DNA from: Ricinus communis | Taxonomy: Eukaryota; Streptophyta; Magnoliopsida; Malpighiales; Euphorbiaceae | Reading direction: 5' to 3' | NCBI RefSeq assembly: GCF_019578655.1 | Contig: NC_063260.1 | Location: 8,124,501-8,188,500 of the forward strand | Length of the DNA stretch: 64,000 nt | Part shown: positions 38,235 through 49,121 of the stretch, in pieces | Layout: each line of letters starts with the position of its first letter | Numbering within the stretch: the first letter of the stretch is position 1 | Notes under the pieces: model-generated | What the model saw: the letters and a program-made list of their open reading frames with translations, nothing else | Databases searched by the model: none | What the model was told of the DNA's origin: nothing | Position numbers and translations under genes: made by a program

Positions 38235-38753
38235 ATTATTTTAGTCAGTTTTATAAAAAAATTTCATATAAATTTTTTAATAAATTAGTGTATAATATAA
38301 TAATAAACAGTAAATAATCATATTGATAAAGTGTTATAATAATAAAAATATATAAACTAATATGTCAATAAAATAAAATTCAAAGTATCATACGTTTTTT
38401 CTATTACTTCTTATTTTCAATTTTTCTAAAAATTTATATTCAATTATTTGAACTCTATTATAGGTATATATAGTACAGTATATAGTAACTCATCAATTTT
38501 TTATAGGATTAGGAATGTAAATTGAATTATTATAGGATTAAGATTGAATTATATTAATTCTATCATAATTAGAAAGTTAATCACTAATTAATTATATTAG
38601 AGTTAGAAAGTTAAATTAATTACACATACGATTAGGATAGAAATAGAATTATGAAGTTAAATTAATTACATATAAAATTAGAATAGGATAAAATTAGTTA
38701 TTACTATTTAATTATATGAGTATTTTTGTCACTTTAGAATTTTCCCATCCCTT

Positions 38754-38795
<42 letters not shown>

Positions 38796-39180
38796 GAAGG
38801 AGAAAATATTTGAATATATTAAAATACCTTACTAATCTTATCTTAATTCTATATGGATCCTAATCCTAATAGAATTAATCTAATTCAATTCTATGATAGT
38901 TTTAAATACATTTCTAATTCTATAAGAAATTAATGACTTACTATATATTATACTATTTGTACATCTATGATTCAAATAATTTAATATAAATTTTTATAAA
39001 AATTGAAGATAAAAAATTATAGAAAAATATATAATACTTTTAATTTTATTTTATTAACATATTAATCCATGTATTATTATTATTATAATACTTCATTAGC
39101 ATAATTATTTATTATTTAATATTATATTATATACTAATTTATTAAATAACTTATATGGAAATTTTTATAATAATAATTTA
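38235..39180. repeat. Long imperfect inverted repeat, arms about 320 bp
   Basis: The left arm (about 38235-38560) and the right arm (about 38830-39180) are reverse complements over most of their length. Examples: TTTAATAAATTAGTGTATAAT (left) matches TTTAATAAATTAGTATATAA (right, inverted), and TGTCAATAAAATAAAATT matches TGTTAATAAAATAAAATT. The loop of about 270 bp contains an (AT)n run at 38759-38791. A transcript would fold into a long hairpin. It is probably a foldback or MITE-type element. Confidence 0.7.
38759..38791. repeat. (AT)n microsatellite
   Basis: About sixteen AT units inside the loop of the long inverted repeat. Confidence 0.95.
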
Positions 39181-42100
39181 CGTGAATAACGTGTGTCATA
39201 AGTAATATTAGTATATATAGTGAGAGAAAGAATAATGCTATTAGTACATTTTTTTTTTGTTTGGTCTTTTATTCATGTGATGTGTCATCTATTATTTTTT
39301 TTATAAATTTTCTTAATATTTTAAAATTGATAGATAATTTTGTAAAATTAATGCATGCTGCATTAAGCAGGAAAGGTGTAAAAAGAGTTAATAAGATATT
39401 TAGCATTATATATATAATGGGAAATATGCACAATAGCAACAAATAATGGAAAATATACTTGCTTTGAATATAATTAAACATTTATATATCTTATGTTTTT
39501 CATTGAAAAAAGTTAATTAATTTATTTTTCATATTCCTTTCCGATTAGTAATTTATAAAGATTATAACTAATATTTTGGTACAATGATGAGGTAATATCG
39601 CATTTGATAAAACTTGACACAAAAAATCCTCCAATGCTTAAAAAGAATAGTAATATGCATATCTGTATTATCCTTTCCAACATTTGGTAATCGAGGGTGG
39701 GCTGGATTGAATTATGTGCCGCAGGGTGCGCACTTTTGTCAAACCGGCGCAGCTTTGGGTCACGTGCTTTGGCCAGCAGCAGCACATGGAGTGCGACAAA
39801 ACCTTTTCTAATTATAATGACCTTTTTGGTGAATATTTTATATGAAAATAAAAAATAAAATAACTGCTTTGAGAAAAAAGAATTGGATGCTGTTGACTTA
39901 TTTGTCGCTAAATGGGCCCTTTATCCACAACTAACTCTACCTCTCCCTCTCTCCTCTTCAATGCACCGTCATTTATTCTTTTATTTTATTTTATTTCATT
40001 CCAATTTCTTAATTTATCTTTTTATTAAATACTAATCATGTTTTTAAACTGAGATATTACATTTTCTTTTACCAGATTTGAAGCTTTAAGTATTAAATCT
40101 ATGTCAGTGATTTTCCTAAAATCTCAAGTCTCAAAATTAAATTTAAAAGTAAAATATAAATAACGGAAATTACTTGCCCCCAATTTATTTCTTTGCATTC
40201 CATGTACGCACAAGGTCATCTATACATTAGGAACAAGTACTGATTCATCCACCACTGGAATTCAATGTTATTTATTAATGCCAACAAACAACTTTAATTT
40301 TCAACCGCTGCAACAATAATTCAGTGATTTCATATATGGAAAGGACAACAAATTTTGAAAAGAAATTGTAAACTTATTAAATAATTCTATGGTCATTCTC
40401 TAAAAATTTTACGTATAGAGTAAAATACCGATATAGTTATATACTTAAAATTAAATAAAATTTATAATTAAAAAAATTATATTTTAATATAAATTTGAAT
40501 ACTTAAATTTTAATTTAATATTTAATTTTATTAATAAAATATTAGTAATCAGAGATGAAAAATTAATATTTTATTATATTATATAAATAAAATTAAAAAA
40601 TAAAAAATAAAATAAAATATATAACATAATATATATTTTCTAAAAATATATATAAAAATATTACTATGTTAAAAATATTTTTCTAAAATAAGATTTATAA
40701 AATATATATATTTATTATAATAAAAAATTTATTCATTATTTAAAGTAATAGAAGAATTTTAGAAGTAAAATACTACAGACACCATTAATTAATTTTTCAA
40801 CCACACGCATTGTAATAATGTTTAAGGAGCAAGCATCAGTGGATAATCAGGAATAATTATTTAGTTAAAGTCCTCCTACTAACCCACTTTGCATCTATTT
40901 TTGCATATGTACTTAGTCGTAAACTTCAATTTCCTTTTGCAGTAATATCCATTATCCTTTATTTCAATAGAGTGTACAGGAAAACAAATGAATGAACCGA
41001 AGTACGACTCTTAAAATTCCTTAAACAATAAAATCAAAACTTTATATGACCAAAGGAAAAAGAAAAAGAAGAATGTTTTTTTTTCTTTCAGTATTACGCA
41101 TTCATAGATATTTATTAATCATTGGACAGAGGATTTATTATCACTTCATTTAAAGGTTAGTGAGCCACATTTGACTTTTATTTTTATATACTAAAACATC
41201 TTTATAATGATATTGCTATATAAAAATGTTTTCTGAATAATTATAAAAAAATTACAATTCTAATTTTTTTTAAAAATTATTTATTATAATAAATTATAAA
41301 TTTTTAAATTTTATTTTAAGAAAATATTTTTTATATATTATTTTAAAAAACATATCTTATATTATTTTTTGTCTTACAGTAGTATTATTTTGCTTTATTA
41401 ATCTTATTTATATAATATAATAAAATATGTTTGATTATTATCATTTCACTAATAAAATCAACTATTAAGTTCAAAAGAAAAATTTAGTGCTCAAACTTCC
41501 ATTAAGTTATAATCTCATTTTAATAATCATAAATTTTATTTGGTCTTAAATGTATAATTATAGAGAGATTTTACTGTAACAAGGTTGCGTTTTATTTAGA
41601 TTTTATTTAAATTTAATTTAGTTTATAGATAAGTTTTTATAAACTTAATTGCAGTTAACTTAATATATTGTATAATAAAAATAGAATTTAATTTAAATAT
41701 ATTTAATTTCATATATATATTATTTTGTAATATTTATATTTTTATTTAAAGTGATTAAAATAATAAAGAAATAGAGAAAAAAGAAAGAGAAACAAGATAA
41801 ATAAGGTATTTGAGTTAAAAGTACTTAGATAAAAAAAATATTCATAAATTTTAAATTTATTAAATTCTTTTATCAAATTTGATATTTATTTTAATTTAAT
41901 TTAGTAATAATTAATTAGATAAATTTAATGAGGCAGGATTTATTTATTTAGATGAAACATATTAGTATATTTAAATTTAGAAATAAATTGCAAGAAAACT
42001 CATAAAATTCGTTCATATTAAACACTGTGAAGAGTAGTAATCTTTTAGAATTCATTTTCTCTTCTAAGCAAAAACATTACACTCACCAAATTTTTAATGA

Positions 42101-42440
42101 TTTCTATTAACACCAAATGCATTTGCATTGAAACCAAGATCCCACAAGAATGACAAATCTCTCTGTTCATCAAAAAAAGAAAAATCTGAAGACTTTACAA
42201 ATAAAGTTAACAAATCTCTGGCCCATCACTGAATTGCTTTTTACATAGGGATTGATCGATTGAGCAATCTTCCATTTACTCCAAATTTTACTAGGAAATT
42301 TCAAGCTTTTCTCTAGCCAACATGGAAATTGCAAAAAGGAAAAACCAGTATATCATGTGTACTGTTACATGTGCTTTAGTACAGGTATCCATCCCCTCTT
42401 TTCACCCCATAACATATAATGACCCATGTAAAAAGATCAC
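39181..42440. other. Intergenic DNA with a GC-richer island near 39.7 kb
   Basis: Mostly AT-rich without genes. The patch at about 39695-39800 is clearly GC-richer and contains a CACGTG core (GTCACGTGCT, near 39759), GCGC and GGCCAGCAGCAG. A TGGGCCC motif follows near 39913, with a CT-rich stretch after it. No credible gene follows within 1 kb on either strand. The last few hundred bases are presumably upstream regulatory DNA of the GASA gene. Confidence 0.45.
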
Positions 42441-42469
42441 ATCTAACTATTAGCTCTTGGCCCAAGCCC

Positions 42470-42478
42470 TTATATATA
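42470..42478 (+). promoter_or_regulatory. TATA box of the GASA gene
   Basis: TTATATATACC lies about 120 bp upstream of the GASA start codon, giving an expected leader of roughly 90 nt. It is the only good TATA element close to the start. Confidence 0.65.
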
Positions 42479-42595
42479 CCCTGCAGGCCAAGGGCATTTT
42501 CAAGCAATCCCCTCTTCTTCTTTTGCCATCACTTAGTACTACTCTTCTGGTGTGTGTTTCTGTATTGAGGAGGGACTTGCTTTGTAGCAAAGGCC

Positions 42596-43465
42596 ATGGC
42601 TAAGTTTATTGCTGTGTTTCTCTTGGCACTCATTGCCATTTCCATGCTCCAAACCTTGGTAAAGATCCTTTCTTGAGACCCCAAAACAGAAAGAAATGTG
42701 GCAAAAACTAGTTAGAAGAAAGGAACTTTTGACATTTTCTTTGGTTTTGTTTTCTTTTGCAGGTTATGGCATCTCATGGACATGGAGGACACCACTATGA
42801 TCAAGTGAGTTTCTTTTCTTCTCTTGCTATAGAAAGATAATGTGGGTATCTGAATGTGATTAAGATTACATCATTCTTGAAAAATTATTGCAGCATTCTT
42901 TTAACATTCTAATGGTGCTGTTTGTTATGATTTCAGAAACATTATGGACCAGGAAGTCTCAAGAGCTTCCGTAAGTGCCTGCATTTTCTTTTCTTGCTAT
43001 GGATCTCTCACTTTCTTTTCTTTCATTTTCTTTATTTCCAAACGATCAAGAATTGATTCTACAAAAGTTAATTTTCACTTAAATGTAAATCCCATTCATA
43101 CCCTTCAAGAATCAAAAAAATGACCGATATTGCCCCAAGTCAAACTTGCTCTTGACTGTTGTCATATTCTTGAGGTTTTACTGAACCAGGAAAATAAGCC
43201 TTGGTTTCTGGGATCTTTTTGACTAATTGAGAAAGCAGTAATTATAATGTTTCTCTTTAAACTATGTTTTGTGAAATGACCAGAATGCCCATCACAATGC
43301 TCGAGGAGATGCAGCCAGACTCAATACCACAAGCCATGCATGTTCTTCTGTCAGAAGTGTTGCAGAAAGTGCTTGTGTGTGCCACCAGGGTATTACGGTA
43401 ATAAAGCAGTGTGCCCTTGCTACAACAACTGGAAGACTAAGGAAGGAGGACCCAAGTGCCCCTGA
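42596..43465 (+). CDS. GASA4: GASA/snakin (gibberellin-regulated) secreted peptide, GASA4-like
   Basis: Four exons (42596-42658, 42763-42804, 42937-42970, 43284-43465), all with GT-AG introns, encode 106 residues. Residues 1 to about 25 are a hydrophobic signal peptide (MAKFIAVFLLALIAISMLQT, ending near VMAS). A short Gly/His linker follows, then the C-terminal GASA domain (47-106) with all twelve conserved cysteines, including the CxxxCxxCC core and the family end GGPKCP. GASA peptides are exported to the apoplast or wall, form six disulphides and act in growth, gibberellin/redox responses and defence. The signal-peptide pattern (FLLxLI, MLQTxVMAS), KxYGPGSLK and PPGYYGNK resemble Arabidopsis GASA4 from memory; GASA6 is the next closest, so the orthology label is tentative. 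The gene stands alone with its own TATA box. Nothing is truncated. Confidence 0.95.
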
Positions 43466-45500
43466 TCAGATTTTCCCTTTATTCTCCCATCCTAAGTATT
43501 CCCATTTTATTCTTATTATTATTGTTATTGTTAGCGCTACTATACTAAATTATTAAGTATTTGTAGTACCATCTGCTAACTATATTGATACTCTTATGTA
43601 TCTTGTTTTCTCATTAAGCTGTGTTGGAATTTTGTAATTTCAAGCCACTCCTTGAGTTGTCTTCTCTAAATGAGAGTGGCTGATCTATTATTAAATTATC
43701 AATGAATTTCATGGTTTATTATAATTTGAACTTGTGTCACTTGGTCTGGCCATGTATTATCCAGATTTGAATCTCTCCTCCCATGTGCACTCATGATTGA
43801 ATTGGCTTGATGGCAATAGTAATATCAGATCTGAGATCACTTTTTCAGAAAGTGAAAATTGAAGTGATGATTCATTCATCAAGCTCATGAGTCCCATTTT
43901 GTTAAGCAATGGAAAAATTGGTAAGCTCTGGTTTAAATTGGATAAACATTAATTGGAAATACCTACACCACCCATGGATTATTAAGTTAGCATGTCTAGA
44001 TGCAGCAGCTAAGTCAATTTGCAAAACTGAATCTTGAAAACCTGAAAAGGATAAAGAAATAGAAATGCACATGGCAGGTGTATTACCTCTTTAGAAAGGG
44101 GAAAAACAAAAGTAGCTATCCACAAGCATGCATCATGGGTCATGGCGCCATCATTTAACATTTTAGTGGGATGTTTTTAGTTGGTAAAATGATTAAAAGT
44201 GAAAACTTTATCTAGTTGAACATGTTCTTCACTAAATCCTCAGTTGTCTTCTATTGGGAATTATTGAGGCAGGCAGCAACAGTCATTCAACGTTGCCCCT
44301 CTGCTAAGAGACCTTTAACAGTGAACCTTTGAGAATTAGTTTGGGACGAGACAATCACTTTAAATTCTCTACTTTGGAATGATGAAGGGGCTGAGGCTAT
44401 AAGCGGAAGTAGGGATGGCACCGGGGTGACTTTTTCTAGCTTCTCAATTATTGGAACTCTAATACAAACAATTCTAATAATTGTAAATGAATTTAGAATG
44501 GATTCATTTAAATGTATTATATATTAAATGTTTAATTTTTTAGATTTCATAATTTTGAATTTGATATTTTTTTATTAGTTTAATTTCTAATATTTTTGTT
44601 TTTACTATTTTTAAAAAATTTAATTAGTATAAATAAATTTTATAAATGAATACATGTTCAACTATCCGAATATTGATATAAATAGGTATTTAATATATAA
44701 TCACTATCTAGTTAAATATTTATAAAATTTATTTAAAGCTAAATATATTATACAAATTAGATGTATTCCAATATCATATAAGAGTAGCTATTTAAATTTG
44801 AAATGGATTCAAATAATAAATGTAATTTTTTAAATGAATTTGGAACAAGTACATACATATATACATATATTATTAAAAATTTCAATTAATTGATTAAAGT
44901 TTGAATTAAAAAAACAAGTAATAGTAGAATTCAATTAATAGAATTGAGTTTGAGCTATAATTGACAAATTATAACCTGCACTCCGACTACTTTGCACTAG
45001 GGCCTAATGGCAGGCGATACGGGCGGGACAATAATATCTGCTTTTTTAGTTTTCTCTAAATTATGATAAAATAAATTATAAAGTTAATATTATATTAAAA
45101 AAATATATTGAATAAAATTTTATATTTATGAAAATTGATTTTTACCTAGTAAAACTGTCGTAATTATTTTAATTTATAATAATATAAATGAGTTATAAAT
45201 AAAATTAAATAGGATTTTATATATTATAATTATTTTTAATATTTTAAAATAATAATATATTAAATTTTTTTAATATCTTTCGTGACTTTTTATACATAAA
45301 CTCGAACTATATGTATTAAAAATAAATAAATATATGTTAACATAAAAAATTTATATGTCAAATAATTAGTAAGTAAAATAAATTAAAATTAAATAGATCT
45401 ATAATGATTTCTTTAAATTAATTAATTTTTAATTTTTTGAAATTATTTGGTAATTAAAAAGTTGATAAATATAAAATTAATTAAAATTAAGTATATTTAG
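43466..45500. other. Intergenic DNA downstream of GASA, no gene recognised
   Basis: The first 200-250 bp are probably the GASA 3' UTR and poly(A) region (T-rich, with AAT repeats). After that no gene is seen. Short GC-richer pieces near 44409 (GGGATGGCACCGGGG) and 45000 (ATGGCAGGCGATACGGGCGG) look like termini of dispersed plant elements, but no matching opposite ends were resolved. Confidence 0.5.
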
Positions 45501-45529
45501 GATGATTTTTTTAAAATTAATGTTCATCA

Positions 45530-46030
45530 TTTGTCATATGTATATTTAATATACATATCATGTAGTGCCATCATTATATTCTTAAAAATTATACATATGT
45601 TAATTTATTTATTAGTTATCATGTGTTATTATAATTTTTTATTCATCGCTTGTAGTTATAATGTTCATTTACGTGTATATTTAATGTTCAAGTAATGTCA
45701 TCATAATGTTTATTATTTGTAGTTGTAATGTTCATTACATATATATTTAATGTTAATGTAATGTAATTGTATGTTTTTTATTCATCGCTTGTAGTTGTAA
45801 CGTTCCTTTAGTGTTCATTATTTTTATTTTTAATGTTCATTATTTTTTTATTAATATCTATGTAATATCGTTATTATATTTATCAATTGTAGTTTTAATA
45901 TCCATTACGTGTATATTTAATATTCATATGATTTTATTATAATATTTGTCACTTTTACTTTAGTGTTTGTTATATGTATATTTAATTTTCATATAATGTT
46001 GTTATAATGTTTATTATTTTTATTCTTTTA
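45530..46030. repeat. Degenerate tandem array, about 66-bp unit
   Basis: The phrase TGTATATTTAATGTTCAT (with variants) followed by TAATGT-CATAATGTTTAT and TTGTAGTTGTAATGTTCATT recurs. TATATTTAAT anchors at about 45540, 45674, 45740, 45908 and 45973 are spaced at 65-67 bp or about multiples of it. Inverted relatives (TAATGAACATTCAGTACATA) occur at about 46340-46430 across an (AT)n run at 46191-46212. Non-coding and strongly diverged. Confidence 0.6.
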
Positions 46031-46792
46031 ACAATTGATTATTAAAATTATTATTATTAATTTATTTGGGATTGTTTGTGAGGTCCGTTAGTGAAGCTTA
46101 TGATCTATATTATGATTAAATATTAATAATCATTAGTTGATTAATGGATATTAAAATTATTAATGAACACCATATTCATTAATTGATTCAATATATATAT
46201 ATATATATATATTATTACATAATATAAATTCTCATTCAGTCAGAAAAAAACAGTTAAGCTAAAATTATCCTACAAATATTTATACCATGATACACATATA
46301 GTTTCTAATAAAATTAAACTAACAAACAATGAATATTTAACATTTAAATAATGAACATTCAGTACATATTTGATGAACATAAGTTAATAAATATTTAAAA
46401 CAAACTTAATGAACATAAATTATTCTAGAAAAATACGCATCAATATCTGATGCATGTCAATACTTAGACCGAACAACATAGCTACATAGTCCAAAATCCT
46501 TTTATAAGAATCCGTTAGAACTAGTCCAAACCCAATTCTATTAGTTGGTCCTTATACTTACTCGTTGATTTAACTCCTATATTAATCAATTAATTAAAGA
46601 TTTAATATGATACTAGAGTAGGTTTGGCTCAAATTTTTAATTACTAGCTTCTGTATGAATGTTTAATTCCAACAATTTGGTTCGATAGTGTTACTGTATT
46701 TCAATTAAACTTCATGTTCCAGGGAGAGATTAATTTCAAATTGACATATGAAAGTCAAAGTCAAATTCTAATTACACTTAATAATAGGAGTG

Positions 46793-48063
46793 TGATGTGT
46801 CTTTTTTAGTACTCACAAGTGTACGAACTATTCCTATAGTAAGGGTAAGTTTACCACGAGGTCGATGACTCAAGAAACTATGAGGCCACTTATTATAAAG
46901 ACTAATTATCAATACAAAATAATAAAAGTAAATCTAAACTGTCTAAATCAGTATGTTAAGAGAGTAATATTCATAAAGTAAAGTAACTAAACAATAAATA
47001 AATATGCAATGCAAATGCAAATGCTTATGATCTAAGACTATATGCTAAAATAGTATTTAGTCTAGTCATTTATTTAGTAATCTCCTTGTTTACTTTAAGC
47101 CTAGATCTAATGAATCAGATGTTGATGTGCCTTTTTTCCTAAATCACTCAAGCTAATGATGCAACTTAAGTTTCTTATACCAACATAGATTAAAGTAAAG
47201 ATGATGTTTCTAATACTTTTAACCTAAAGATTTTCATACAAAATATTACTACTAAATTGATATTATGGTCAACCAATAATTATAGATGAAACTAATAAAT
47301 ATATGAAATTAAAGAAATCATTCATTAAATAAATAAATAACAAGATTCATACATAAGTTAAAATGCTAAACTAAACACTTATGAAAACTAGCCTAACATA
47401 TTTAATCCAATGATCATGGTATTTAAATAGAAAGACAAAAAATAATAAATCCTTATAAATTCAGAATTTCTTTAAGTAGGAAGAAAATTGATCCTCAGTC
47501 TCCACTGCTTGAAAAACTCATTAGATCTTAAAAAAAGTAATGAAAACTAAACTAAAGTGTTTTATGGAAAACTGTAAAGAATTATGGAGAGAATAATAGT
47601 GGCAGGTGTAGAGAGCAAGTAGGAGAAAACTCTCCTATTTTTTTAATTAGATTTTATAGAGATTTATATAGAGAAAAGAGTCATCCTCTATATAAGTCTC
47701 CCTAGAGATGCATACCTAATATAATATTATCTAATGGATAAGACTTTAAGTATCTTAATCTCTACCAAATATTATCCCATAAATAACTCTTAATTTAAAT
47801 CCTAATAATTATATAAGATGACTAAAATATCTCTTGGGTCTTGTAATTAGCAGTCCATGCGTCTTAATCTTAGACCTTGATATGAACATGTCCCATTAAA
47901 CTTCTTTTAGCTCCATATTTTTCTCTTTTTGCAAATATTCCGAAAAATAGACAATTAAGCTTAAGTGAGGTAAAAGTACATATTTTCACCATTTTATATA
48001 TAAAAACATATCATTAAAGCTCTAAAATACTTTTAAATATCTATACATAATTTGGACCGATCA
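46793..48063. mobile_element. Solo-LTR-like block (TGAT...ATCA, 1271 bp)
   Basis: It starts TGATGTGTCTTTTTTAGTAC and ends TTTGGACCGATCA, so the ends are TGAT/ATCA as in LTRs. A TATA-like CTCTATATAAG lies near 47689. The opening phrase ACTCACAAGTGTACGAAC resembles a sequence common in plant gypsy-type repeats, from memory. No internal domain or second LTR is present. The immediate flanks (GAGTG, AGGTG) match at only three of five bases, so the call is provisional. Confidence 0.4.
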
Positions 48064-48712
48064 AGGTGCTCATAGTTCGACTAACCGAACTATTAACTAA
48101 AAATTAAGATCGAATCATTCATTTTAATTTTTTATTCTTAAAACCAAAACCAAACCGAATGAACGAATTAACCGATAACTGATCTACTCGGACTGGTTAA
48201 CCTTGGTTTATGGTTTTAACCGTTACAATTATTCAACAAATATTTTCAGGAAAATCTTGAGTAAAAACAATAATTCTAACTGAAATAAGTATAATTAAAA
48301 GTTACAGTACAAGATATGCAACAAACATTAAAAATACATTATTTTAAAAAGTATATAGATTCCAAATATTTGGATACAAAGTTGCTTAAAATTTCTTTTA
48401 TGAATATCCATCATAAGGAGAAAATTTAAATCTAAAAATAAAGGAAGTAGCTCTTAGTTATCAATATTGATGAGAAAAGAAAATAAGGTTATTTTAGATA
48501 TATTTATATTAAATATATAAGATATAATACTTTTAGTACGTTAATTGAAAATCACAGTTTTTTGTTTAAAAAATCAAAATCGAACTAAAAATCATAATTA
48601 TAAAAAAAATTAGTGCCTAAACTTAAACCATCAATTTGATTATTCAATAAATTTAGTTGGATTTAATCGGTTTCGATTTAAATAATTTTTTTTCTCAGCC
48701 CTACTTGGAAGG
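48064..48712. mobile_element. hAT-like non-autonomous element rich in AACCGAA motifs
   Basis: It starts GTGCTCATAGTTCGACTAAC and ends ATCGGTTTCGATTTAAATAA with CTCAGCCCTAC. The inverted right end (GTAGGGCTGAG) is a degenerate match to the left. The AACCGAAC/CGGTT content is typical of a very common dispersed plant element. It directly abuts the LTR-like block and ends about 410 bp before the SMC4 start codon. Confidence 0.45.
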
Positions 48713-48992
48713 GAGTGTTAGAAATCTTATGAAAAAAATAAAAAATAAAAAAAATTTATTAAAGTTTACAATTCAACCAATTAACAAACTAATTTCAGTG
48801 ATTTTGATATTATTTAGACCAAAATTAAATTATGTTAGTTGGGCTCCGTGTGCGTCCCATTCCTAAGGGAACACATCACAAATTTCTAAAAAGAAAAAAA
48901 GAATGTAACATATGGCAGCATTACGCTATTCCTTACGGAAATAGTGTCCCATTTACAATCCGACAGCCCAGCGTATCTAAACAAATTTCAAA

Positions 48993-49002
48993 TTCCCGCC
49001 AA
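48993..49002 (+). promoter_or_regulatory. E2F-type site TTCCCGCCAA upstream of SMC4
   Basis: A perfect match to the plant E2F/DP consensus (TTCCCGCC core), 120 bp upstream of the SMC4 start codon, in the short unique segment between the hAT-like element and the gene. E2F sites drive G1/S expression of many replication and chromosome genes. Function here is inferred from motif and position. Confidence 0.6.
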
Positions 49003-49121
49003 ACAAGCTCTCATTTTCCGAAAGCCATTTTTGAATTTTTGAAAAGTAATTTCTTTTTTATTTTCTAAAAAGTTGAAGTTAAAGCAAAGAGAAGCGGAGG
49101 AAAGAGCGAGTTGACTCGGGA

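Noticed and set aside
44405..45035. GGGATGGCACCGGGG and ATGGCAGGCGATACGGGCGG as the ends of one transposon
   Set aside because: Both phrases have the same orientation rather than being inverted, so they do not define one TIR element.
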